Made by a program: the position numbers and the translations under genes
DNA from: Salvator merianae
Taxonomy: Eukaryota; Chordata; Lepidosauria; Squamata; Teiidae
Assembly (NCBI GenBank): GCA_003586115.2
Contig: QVOM02000126.1
Location: 52,091,944-52,155,943, forward strand
Direction of reading: 5' to 3'
Length of the DNA: 64,000 bases
In this document: piece after piece, positions 10,601 through 22,600 of the stretch
Position numbering within the stretch: position 1 is the first letter of the stretch
Layout: each line of letters begins with the position of its first letter
The notes under the pieces: model-generated
The model's input: only the letters and a program-made list of their open reading frames with translations
Told to the model about the DNA's origin: nothing
Databases searched by the model: none

Positions 10601-13600
10601 TTAATCCAAATGCAAAGTAGTCTTGGTTTTGGCAATCCAGAAAAACTATGGAAATGCAAAATTGTGTCAGGGCAGCAGGAAACGAAGACGGATTGTAAAC
10701 TGATTAAATGCTGTGTCAGAACATGCTGTAGTTTTGATTTTGTTTCTTGGATCATGCACAAATACTCTGCATGTTATTGGAAGTATTACTGTTAATATAA
10801 TTGGGAGTTCTCAAACTAGACTTGAAAACATGGGTGCAGTACCTGTGGTCCTATCTATTAGATTCTAACTCCTACCACCCCTACCCAGGACAGTCAAAGG
10901 CAAGCAATGAAGGATTTATAATGTAATTCCAGACACAGTTTAAAAACCACAATTTTCCTGGGGCTATATTGGGATTGCCACATACACCAGCTCTGATTCC
11001 ATGTTTTCTGTCATAAGAGGTTGCTTACCTTGTCTGTCGTTTCCTCATGGAATTGCTGCTCTTGCAAAACTACCTGGATTTGGAAGCTCATGAAAAATAC
11101 AAAGGGAAGTGGATGGGTGCTTCCTACATATGGGTACTTTGACAGGAGCAGCGATTTTGCAAGAAAACAATGTAAAACACAGATTTACCCTGGGATTCCC
11201 TCCTGCTGTTTGGCAGAGGCGTCAAGAGACAATTGTGGGATCTGAAGGAGATCCCGCAATTTTCTTTTATTGTCTAGATGCACCCAGAGTTTGGTAGGTC
11301 AGGGATTCCCTTCCTGCCCTGATCTAATAAAGAACTAGGGCTGGCTTTACCCCTTTTGGTATCACAGCATCTTTACAACTTTTTGTCCAGATGCAATGCA
11401 AGTCCAAAACCATGTGTTGCTAGGCTGTGGTGGCCAACAGTTATCAGTTCAACCTAACTGCCACTCATTACAGCCCAGAAGTGAGCATTCTCACGTTTGT
11501 GCTGCGTCTGGGTAAAATGTTGTTAGGATTCTGTGCTACTGGAGTCATACTGGTATCATGGCAAGATGTAAACTCGTCTTCTGAATCTTGAGTCATAGGC
11601 ATCCTCATCTTGAAGGGAGTGGGCCTATGGACAGATTCTGCACTGAGCTTGCTGATGAGTCCTACAGAAAGCATGTGCAAATAAGGATTCATTTCAGTCT
11701 AATCTCAGCATCTGCTTATTTCTACATTGCTTCTGCACCTCTATGTTGATTGGTTGTACATACTTATTCATGGGTGCTCCACGTGCAGCTCATCATATGT
11801 TCCTGATGAACAGCTCCCAACTTTCTGTGACTGTCCCACTGGGATAGCATGGAATGCTGGGTGTTGCATTTTGGGAACATCTGGTGGGCCACAGGTTGAA
11901 CTCTCCTGTTAGAAATGTTCAGTCTGATCTTTTGAGTACATCTGCTGTGGACATGTTTGGAAGGAAAAGCCAGCTTAAAGGAGAAATCTAAACCTATTGT
12001 CTCTTGCTTATTTGTGGAAGAAATACAGAATCCACGTTATTTTTTTTCCCAGTGAGGCTGTATAGAATATTTCCATTTTATCTTTGTTTATAGATCTTGG
12101 GTTGGTTTGTGCAAATCTCTTTAGGACTGAAGCACATCCATGACAGGAGGATTCTTCATAGAGATGTAAAGTCACAGGTAATGAGACGAAGAAAACTTTT
12201 ATTCACTGTTGTGCCATAAAATATTTTGCTACTTTTTTAACATAGTATACTGCTTCTTTATTATGTTACAGAATATTTTTCTTAGTAATAATGGAAAGGT
12301 AGCCAAACTTGGAGACTTCGGAATTGCAAGAATATTGAACAAGTAAGCATTTTTCATATGTCTCCAATATGTTTAATATTTATTTATTTGCTGCCCTATT
12401 CCTCACTGTGTCAAGGCAGTTTACCATTGAAATATAACAGTTAAAATTGTAAAACTAAAAAGTACAGAACCTGAGTAGTAGAAAGGAAAGTAACAGCCAA
12501 ATGCCTGGGCAATGAGGTGAATCTTCACCAGGTGTGATTTTTGCTTGGTGAAGCTATTCCATAAATTGGGGACCACTACTGAGAAGGCCCTCCTTTGAGC
12601 TGCTACCTCATTTATAACTGGAGATGAGGGAGTGTCAAGGATGTCCCCCACTGCTGATTTTAAATGACAAGCAGGACAATTGGGTGCTGTAAGGATGAGT
12701 TTGTTCCAGATCTGTAAGTAGAACAGGATGTAGGTTGGTCTAGTTAAAACATTGACCCTAAACTATCATTTATCTTAATGAAAATAGGCTATAATGAGCC
12801 TTAGGTATTTTTTCTTTTCCTTTCCTCATGAGCAAGAAGACTTTAAAAGTGTCCCCTTTTAGTTTTGAATAAACTGAAGCAAGCTTAGCTTCATTTAAGG
12901 CTAGTTTCACATGCACTGATTTTGGTGGTTTGGCTACATTATCTTTGACAGAATTTATTTTTAGTTTTTTAAAAATTCAATAGTGCATTTCTATCCCACC
13001 TTTCTTCTGAAGAGCTTAAGGCAGGGAAGATTATTTCTTGCTCTTTTTATCCACAGAAAATGGCTATAAATTAGGTTAGACTGAGAGGAAATGACTGGCA
13101 CAAGGTCACCCAGTGAATTTCCATGGCTGAATAGGAATTCGAATTGTGGCCTCTCAGACTCTTAATTCAATCCTACAGGCATTACACCATACCACATGCA
13201 TGGCACAAGCAGTGGCAAGCAGTGCAGTTGATACAAATGGCCACTTAGGATGCCTGCAGATGAGGGTAAAACCCCACAATGCTCCCAGGACTATACTAGG
13301 ATTACCATATATATCCATGGCAATCCCAACATAGTTCAAAAAAGTCGAGACAATACCTCATAATAACAATATAATGGGAAATCCAGCACTGATGCCAGGT
13401 TTCCAACAATACCAATTCCTTACCTCCGTCTGTTGGGTCTTCACATTATAATTTCTCTTCCAAAATGCCCAGATGCTAGCAAGGGTGGAATTAAAAACAA
13501 AGGGAAATAGACAGGCATTTGCTAACATCCTGGTATTTTGGAACAGCAACAATGATGCTAAGAGCTGGCAGACGAAGCAAGAACCCAGGATTGTCCCAGG

Positions 13601-16600
13601 ATTGCCTCCTGCAGTCTGACATTAATGGTGAGAAGTAATGGCAGGATCTAATGGAGATCCTGCAATTTCCTTTTGCCATTTAGAGTAACCTCTAGTGTGG
13701 GTCTTGTGCAGCATGGGCTTGTGAAACATTTCATTGAAGCAGTTTTTCAAGGTGTTGGAATGGTGATATGATTTGCAGATTGTGCTGATACAGTTTTCTG
13801 TGAGTGGGTTTTTTTTTTTTTTTGCAAAACCCCGTCACTTTATGATACTACTACTGGTTTTTAAAAAAAGTCCTAAAAAATACACGCATACACCATTTTC
13901 CTTTCCTTTTGCTGTGTCTTGCAAGTGCCTGTTTGGAACATCAGGCTACCTGCCACTTGAAAATTGTGGCAGAATGTTTGTGTATTGTGATTCAGGGCTT
14001 ATAACACATGAGGATCCCATGGAGAGTCTAACATGAAACATACATAAGACCGTAAGAAATGTTTTGCTCAGCTAGACCATGGTTCATCTGGTCCAATACC
14101 TAGTTCTCACTGTGGCCAACCAGTTACATATGGAAACCCAAGCAGAACATAAACACAGTGACTTGTCCTGATCACAATGTCCCAGCAGCTGGCCTTTAGA
14201 GGCATACTACTTTATACACAAGAGGTAGCCATCTGGATAGTATCTATTAGCATCTCTGTCTTTCATGACTTTGCCCAAGCTTTTCTGAAACCATTTAAGC
14301 TGGTGGCCAATACTACATCTCCTATTGGTGGATTCCATGATTCAGCTATGTGTTGTATGAATAAATGTTTGCTTTTGTCTGCTGTGATTGTATAGACCCA
14401 TGTTATCAGGCTCTTCTCTCAAGCACCATGAAAGGGACCTTTCCACTGTGCTGTGGGGAAAGTAGTTACAGCATTGCAGAGTTTCTTCATCCACCGTACC
14501 AAAGTTTTTCTTCTTTCTCTTTCCTCCCAGTTCCCTTTTCCTCTTGCATTGTGTCTTTTAGGTCATAAACTTGAGGGTAAGGGTTTGTCTGGCATTCTAA
14601 TAAGCCATTCCAGGAGTTTTGTATAACCTGAAGGGAAAGACTAAGACACAGTTGATCAATCAATGTCCGCAGACCCTCCTGTCCTCTTCAGCTATTCTTT
14701 TGATGATCTATGAAGCCTGGAAATTCATGTTTTTTAAAAAATGTGGATTCATGTTTTTGCATGTTTACTTTGGGCAATTCATTATTTTTTCCTGTTTATG
14801 GATATGCACTGGAATTTAACTTTAGCTAGAAGAGTTGTAATCGATCTTCACTTCAGAAATACAGCATGTCTCAAACACAGCAGTCTGATTTATTATATTT
14901 GTGCAGATTCAGTTTAAAGAAGCTCTGTTTTGCTTTTCCATATAAAAACCTCTTTATATCTCCTTTTTGTGGTAGTATGTTAAATTTCATTAGCTTTTAT
15001 TTTTACTAGCCTGTCAATATTACCATTGCAGAACACGACTTATACTACTGTTCTTTGAGACTAGCTTTGAATTAGTACTGTAAAAAGTTCCAGTGTCTCT
15101 TTTGGTTGGAATACATCTTATAGGAATATATAACGTTTCCTTCAGTATTCATTCTTGACTGAAACCATGAGGAGTTACTGCTGGTCTTAGACACTACTGA
15201 CGTTAAATTGGCCTGATTCAGAACAAAGCTCCTATAGGTGCTCTATCTGGTTAAAATAGTGGATTGAATCTATGTGAGCAATCAGTTTTAGTTATACATA
15301 GTTACTGCCATTTCTCTAATTACAGGAAAAAATTTATTTTTCATCCCTCTTTTTGTTAGCACCATGGAGTTTGCTCATACTTGTGTAGGAACTCCATATT
15401 ACTTGTCACCTGAAATTTGTGAGAGTAGACCATACAACAATAAAACGTAAGTTGCAGAAGATTTTTGACTGTTATATTTTTGACCACGTAGCAAAGAACA
15501 GAAGTACTATATAGTAAACCAATGACTTCAAGTCTGCTGGTTTAATGAATTCTATATCTACCTATGTCCCAATGCAGTGGATAGCATGACCTCTCCAAGG
15601 TCTCCTGCTTCTACATGTTGGTGCGGAACAGAAAGGTCATGCCCCCCTGCTAGTATGCTCTATCCACACTGGATGGAGTGCAGACCAGATTAGGAAGCCC
15701 AAAATGTCCTTGTTCTGGGACAGGAGGACCAGATCAGGTGTTGGACTATTCCAGCTGATCCAGGCCTTTTTGCACCTGATACTAGTGATACTAGAGTATC
15801 AGGGACACTCACTACTCAAATGCCTCCACACTGTGTGGAGTCCCTTGCAATCAGAAGCAGAATACAGTTGCTCCTGATCACTACCTGCACAAAATTGTGC
15901 TCCACAGCTGTACTGGGAGCAGTTGGACTGCTCCCCGTAAGTTGCATTTGCACCCTCTCCTGGGTGCGAATGCAGAGCGGGGCAACTGTGACTGCACCTG
16001 CACTATTGCATGGCGTACCTGCACCATTGTGTGGCATTGCTGGTCACCATGGCAGCAGTTGGAAGCTTTCTGGCCACTTTCATGGTGCAGGACACCAGCA
16101 GGATGCCAGCATTTGCACTGCGAATGCTGGTATCTTGGTGCCATCTGTCCTATGGCCTCACAATGTGCATGGTGTCCATGCTGTGAGGTCTGTTCCACCA
16201 TAGGATAATTATCCTGTTCTATAGTGGATAGTGCAAACAGGCCCCCAGTCCTGTGGAATGGTCCAACACAAGGTAAGTGTGGAAAGACCATTAATTTATA
16301 ACAGCTTAGTCATATTTTAGTCTTTCTTGTGGGAAATTAATGCTAGAGATATTTAGTGTAACAGTTGTTCAAAAGCTTGTACATCCCCAATACTTGAATT
16401 ATGTTTTGCAAATAAGACAAAACAGAGCCAGTTTTTAAAAAAGAATTTCATGTGCACTAATTATGTACAGTCTCTTCTTAAGTAAAATGATGTGCACAAT
16501 TCCTTCCATTTAATTTTGTTGAGACCCTAATTAGGCTAACAGATCAATACAATATTATGAGTTGGTTGTGATGGCTATTCTTGCTTGTGCTACTGCATTT

Positions 16601-19600
16601 CACTGTTAACTTGGATTGCTGTACTATTTTACAGGGATATATGGTCTCTTGGCTGTGTGCTGTATGAGCTCTGTACTTTAAAGCACCCTGTAAGTACATC
16701 AGCAGTCTGTCTAGGTTAACAAACTTTTTGTAGGATTCTTTCAATGAAGACTTCAGTGGCCTCTGTTAAGGTCATAATTGTAAATGAAGTAGAGCTTTTG
16801 GATTTTTCAGCAGCCTAGGACGGCAGTGTGAGATTTTATAGTCTGAAGAAGGTGTATCTTTTTATGGAAAACATCTAATAAGGAAAGAGTCACTTAATAA
16901 AAAAAACCCAACCCACCCAACAATTCCTTATCTATATAAATAAAAATGTAAATGTTCGTTTGTACAAAACCCTAATCTCCGAAAGTTCTTCACCGATTGC
17001 TTTGAAATTTTGACACAACGTTGCCTTCGCATCCAGCCGCGTTTTTATACACCTAGATTGTATAGATGTCGCACCTGTGACAGGTAAAAACAGGTTTTTG
17101 GGGAAAAACAGTGCCATCTGTTGGATGTAAAAGCAACAGTTTTCGCTGTGCTGGTGTCAGCAGTTGCTCGGTATATTTGACTGACTGCTACATCAGCCTA
17201 TTGGATGCCTCGCTTCCCTGCTGCCAGGGAAACAGGCATCCAATAGAGGTTTCTCTGATGGGAGGGGGAGGCGGACGAGCCGGAGGGCTCCAAAAGGACG
17301 CTCGCGGTTCTACGAAAGGTAAGGTTTTTAATTTTTTTACTTTACTTTTTTGTTTAATTTGTGTGTTGGGATGTGTGTGCAGGGACTTTTCTTTTCTTTT
17401 TTATTTTATTTGTGTGTGGGGGGGTGTAGGGGCTTTTCTTTTCTTATTTTATTTGTGTGTGGGGGGGTGTAGGGGCTTTTCTTTTCTTTTTTATTTTATT
17501 TGTGGGGGGGGTGCGGGGTGTAGGGGCGGCACATGGCTTCATTGGCAGCAATTGCCCAGCCTGCCTCCTCTGTGCCTATTCACCCTTAAAGATATGAACT
17601 GCCACCATATCTTTAAGGGTGGATGGGTGCAGAGCCGGTGGGCTGGCCAGTGGCTGACAATGAAGCCATATGCGAAAGCCTTCGCAGCGAAAGTGAAGCC
17701 GGCTACTTCTGTCATGAGTTTTTCATGCGAAAACTCACTTTGCCGGCTTCGCTTCGCTGCGAAGCCAACAGACGAAATGTGCGCGAAGCACATCCCTATA
17801 ACACACGCTATACTAAATATTTTCCGATTCCATTTCAATGTTTCTGATTTACAATCCATGTACGATTTCCAAATTTCCAATGTAACGGTTCCATTTCAAT
17901 GTTTCCGATTGCATTGTTACATGGAATTTTCATGGATTTTGATTTCTTTTCATTTTGATGTAAGGATTTCGCGTGACATTGCGTTGGAATTGAGCTGTGT
18001 CGTTTACCATACCGTTCATTTCGTCAGTATAGTTTATTTTGTTCCTTTTTCATTGTTTTTCGTTTCGTTTTTTTAACTGTTTTTCTTCTTTTTCACTGCA
18101 ATTACAATGGAGCAACAAAAAATGTTGTATACCCACAAGCACTGTGAACTTAAACATATTAGAAACCTGCGCTGTCTCTTTTCTTTGGACTGAGCCACAG
18201 CAACGCATGGCCGGGTACAGCTAGTGTTTTATAAATGATAACTGTACTTGAGATTAAGGAATAGGGGAATGTTACTTGGAGTAGGTGGAGGTTGGTTTCT
18301 GCCTAATTCTTCTTTTGCTTGCTGTTTCTTCTTTTAGGTTTTTCTGTTTTAATTGGCAGTTTATTAATTTTGACTTTTTTAATATGTTAGTTTGAAGGAA
18401 ACAGTTTGCCCCAGCTTGTACTGAAGATCCGCAGAGGTCATTTTACCCCAGTGTCTATAAAGTATTCATATGAATTAAGGACTCTGATATCCCAGTTGCT
18501 TAGAATATCTCCAAGAGATCGTCCGTCTATCAACTCCATTTTTAAAAAGCCGTTTTTGGAAAAGCAAATAAAGAACTATTTGCCTCCTGAGGTGAGTTGT
18601 TTGCTTTGGCTGAGAAAAGCATGAAGAGGCCTAATGGAACTAAAAAAAAGGCAGCATGCCTTCTCGTCTAACGCCACATTCTTTCCCCACTTTTTCCTTT
18701 TTTGAGGGAACAGAGTATCTTTGGCTTTACCTGTTACATTCATGGTGAGATCCACAGAGATTTTCACCAAAATTTGAAATTGCCTTGTGTAAATAGTTGG
18801 TTATGGCTTGCTTTTCCCAGGCAAATGCTTGTAGCTTTAGTTATTAGAATGAGTTATATTGAGAAGGAGACATCTGAACTGATCCTACAACAAAGATGTA
18901 ACACAGAAACATAGTCTATTTGTGTTTGTTTTTAGATAATGGAAGAAGAATTCAGCCATACAGTTCTTCACAGAAAAAGACAGCCGGCTTCACTATCTTC
19001 AGGCAAGCTTTCTACCTTAAGGCATCTATAAACACAAGCACCACATTGAAGCATGTACATATGTGGATGTAGTTTAAGTGAGACTGATTTTGAGATAGTT
19101 TTGTGAGTTCCAGTAAAGATTCTATGTGATATGTTTGCATTCAGCAAGGTCACAAAGATCAGAAGCAGTAGTTCATATCACTTCCAACCGCCACCCACAG
19201 CAGGCTTGAGAACCATCTCATGTTGGGAAAGGGAGGAGAAGCTGCAACCTGCTATTTTGTGGTATACAAATATTTTATATGCTTAATATGTCAAAAGGTG
19301 CCTCCAGATGCAGATTAAAGCCCATGTTTCTCCTAGGATTATACTTGGATTGTGAAACATATCCATGGCAATTGCTATATAGTCCTAGATTAATCAATCA
19401 AAAATCTGATTGATCAGTATTATGGAAAACCCAGCAATGATGCTGGGTTTTCAGTAATACCAGACAATTTACTTGGTCTGCTGGGTTTCAACGGGTCTGT
19501 TCCTTTTGCAAAATACCTGTATGCAAGCAAGCGTGGGGAAAAAGACAAAGGGAAGTGGGTGGGAACTGTTTGTAACCTACCAAGAGAATATAGGATATAG

Positions 19601-22600
19601 GGCAGTGGTTCTGAAAGGTTGCTGTGAAGAAGTAGCAGAATATGGGACTCTTCTGTCAGTCTGTCATAACTCTTAAGATTGAATGTCTTTAAAATAATGA
19701 TCAAAATACTAATGAATTATATGATCATACAAGCTCCTGAAGTTCCGAAAACAAAAATTCATGGGCATTACTCTCCAAAAATCAAGATGGAAATGCGTCC
19801 AGAAAGACAAGAATTGCTATATAGAAATGAATGGAAGTCTCCTGTAAGGGGTCACAATCCTCTTAATCAGGTATTAAAACATTTCTTAGAATTTGGCTAT
19901 TTACTGGATTCTATAGGGGAGGGCACAGTTACATCACGTCACCTTACAGAAATAGGCAGATTTAATTGTTTCTCAGATAAGGCCAAGTGGAAGACAGGAA
20001 GAGAGAGAAGACCAAATAAAGATGTATTTTAGTTTTATGCCTGGGATTCTCTCTTTTTTTTCAGTTACTTTGGGTTGCTGCTGCTTCAGGAAAAAAGAAA
20101 GGACAGCAACTGTAATTAGGAGATACAATATGTTCAACACCTTGCCAAAATGAGTTACCCTTTAATAACAAGATATAAAGAACATATCAGTGACAACCAG
20201 CATTGGGAAAAGAGAACAAAACTCTGGGCTTCACATGTAAAAGTTAAACATAAGAAGGAAGTGATGGGTACCAAGATAAATGTACTAGAGTCAGAGAAAG
20301 ACCACACGGAGAAAAATTAAAACTCTTAGGTCACCTCCAGACATCCTCTGGAATAATCCCTTGTTGCCCACTTGTTCTGTGTTGGCGTGATGCGCCCATC
20401 CGGGTTTTTCAACAGCGTGAAATACCCAGAAGTGTGTACATGCTAGCTACTGTTTATGTACAGTGGCCGTTTCACTTCAGATTCGGCCATGTGCATGTGC
20501 AGGGGCCCATTTTATTCAGTAAGGATCACACTGCTGAGCTCCCAGACAGGTAGATTTCCACACTATTCCAGGAAAACCTGCACTGCGAGTTGGGTTTTCC
20601 TGGTATAGGATAAAGCAGAATTTCACTCCTTTATAGCAGGACTATGTTGGGGTTGCCACCGATACGTGTGTAAATTCCAACATAGCGACAACATAATTGC
20701 ACATTTTAGCATCTGTCTGGATGCAGCCTTTGTCAACAAAGGGCAGAAGTTTGAAGCTCTACAGGTTGAGTATGGGGTGGTCTTGTTCATTAATTAGAAA
20801 CAGCTGTAGATCTGTAGATTGGATCTGTATGTTTTTTTAGTTTTGATTGATGATTTTAGTGCAATAAGGAGGTCTCTTCTTTTCTTTCACACGCTGACAA
20901 CCGTGCAGTGTGCATCCCTTCACCTCTATTGCACTTGATCCGAATTAAACTTAGCTGTGATATTTCTGCAGGAGGAACCCTAGCCAAACCATCAGTCTGA
21001 AAAAGGCTGTGAGTGCTTACAAATTACAGTATTCCCCCCCCCCCCCTTTAGACCAATTCATGAGGAAGAGACCAGTACATATTTAAAATATTGTGGAGAC
21101 TAGCTGGCCTTTAGCCTCCCCGAATGGTTGGCAGGTTCATATGACACAGAGAGAAAAGGAATTGATGAGAATCATATATGCTAGAATGTTTAGCAGACTG
21201 CTATATGCACAGACTAAGAATCAGCTCTAGATATGATTATAAGGAAACAAAATGTCTGCTGTATTATTTTTTATTCCATTTTTCTTTGGAAATATTAATA
21301 CTTGGCATATACTACTCTCCTAACTAGGCATGGCAGTTAGATAACACTGGGTGCCATTCTTTGAGCCTGGAGTGGGGGAACATACTTTTATATCACAAGT
21401 AGCAAGCGTTCTGGATTTGTTGCTTCATAATTTCCACGTGTATGATATGTTTTCAGAACTGGGGTATTAAGAATAAGATGTATAAGAAACCAGAAGCTGC
21501 TAGAATGTGTGGGAACTATGACCATTATTATATGAAACTTGAGAAACTACAGAAGAGGTGCCTTCTCCCAGATGACTGTCCTCATATTGCCCAAAGACTG
21601 GAAGAATATTATAAGCAGAAAAGACCAGAGCCGTCACTACCACCGCCACCTCATTGGTAATCATTTTTTTTTCAATATCTAATCCTTTGACAGCAATGTC
21701 TAACTTATTAAATATCTATGCTGTGCCTCCAGCCCTCTGTTAAATCCTACATGGGTACATTTAAGTTGGTTGGTTTGAAGCCTCTTACCTTGGAAGCTGA
21801 GACTCAGATGTGATACTTCTGGTACAACATCCTGTGTATTTTTAGGTCAGCTACTGTTTACTGTGGGAAGTCAGCAATCAAACTCAGATGCCAAACTAAT
21901 CTGTTCAAACTTTTCTTTCTTTTCAGGCCTGCAGAGTATCTTCAAAGACGCTTCAATGCCCAACAGTACAAGTTAAAAGTAGAGAAGCAACTTGTAAGCA
22001 AAAGGAATACAACTGAGCCACAAATTAGTTACTAAAAGAATCCTAATGTAACATGTTGCAAAATGTGCAATACCACTCTGTCTCTAATCATTTACAGTCT
22101 GATTTTTCTGTTTAGGGGGATTAAGAAAAAGGAGATAACAATTTTCTCATGCCACTCTTGAGATTTTTTTGTTATTTTGTCCATCAATAGGGGTTGCGGC
22201 CATCTTCTGCTGACAAAGAGCATTGTAAGATAATGAAGGAAGTGCAGCCAAAACCTTATCAAAATGTTTTTCCTCAAAAAGATGTAATGAAAGAACAGGT
22301 AAGGGATAGTTATTACATTTTTCTAGTTAAGTCATCCTGAGCAATATTCAGGAGTAAAGGAAATTCTAACAGAAATCAAAGAGGTTTTTGTACTGCTCAT
22401 TCTTAACATGCATTAGAGCTGGTTGTAAAATTAGCAATGATCCATGTAAAACTGCTGTACCAAATTCATAGTATATGTTAAAAACATGCAGGTATTGCTT
22501 CTGAGTAAAATTCTGCCCAGTTTATTAGAACAGAAGTAGTTATTCAAAATTCTGAAGCCATTGGCATTATCCATTCAATTCTGAACAGGATTCCTAGGAT

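Larger units (their letters stand above)
16931..18224 (+). mobile_element. Non-autonomous Helitron with intact ends
   Basis: The 5' end is TCTATATAAATAAAAATGTA and the 3' end GGCCGGGTACAGCTAG. The flanks read A|TC...CTAG|T, which is the Helitron rule of TC...CTRR inserted between A and T with no duplication. It is about 1.29 kb and fills most of NEK5 intron 7. Inside are a three-unit GT/CTTTT-rich minisatellite (about 17370-17525), two inverted repeats (17583-17623 and 17680-17765) and repeated TTTCAATGTTTC units. A 321-codon frame across it is low complexity, with no Rep or helicase motif. Confidence 0.8.

Noticed and set aside
15820..16291. Several frames of 70-136 codons on both strands
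   Set aside because: They overlap a palindromic hAT-like MITE, whose high GC and symmetry leave frames open on both strands.
17111..18076. Longest open frame in the window, 321 codons on the plus strand
   Set aside because: It lies wholly inside the Helitron, crosses a minisatellite and two palindromes, and translates to low-complexity sequence without any Rep, helicase or known domain.
19679..19733. Extending NEK5 exon 10 upstream to 19679 or 19660
   Set aside because: An acceptor at 19677 breaks the phase and one at 19659 brings in an in-frame TAA. Only the AG at 19732-19733 fits.
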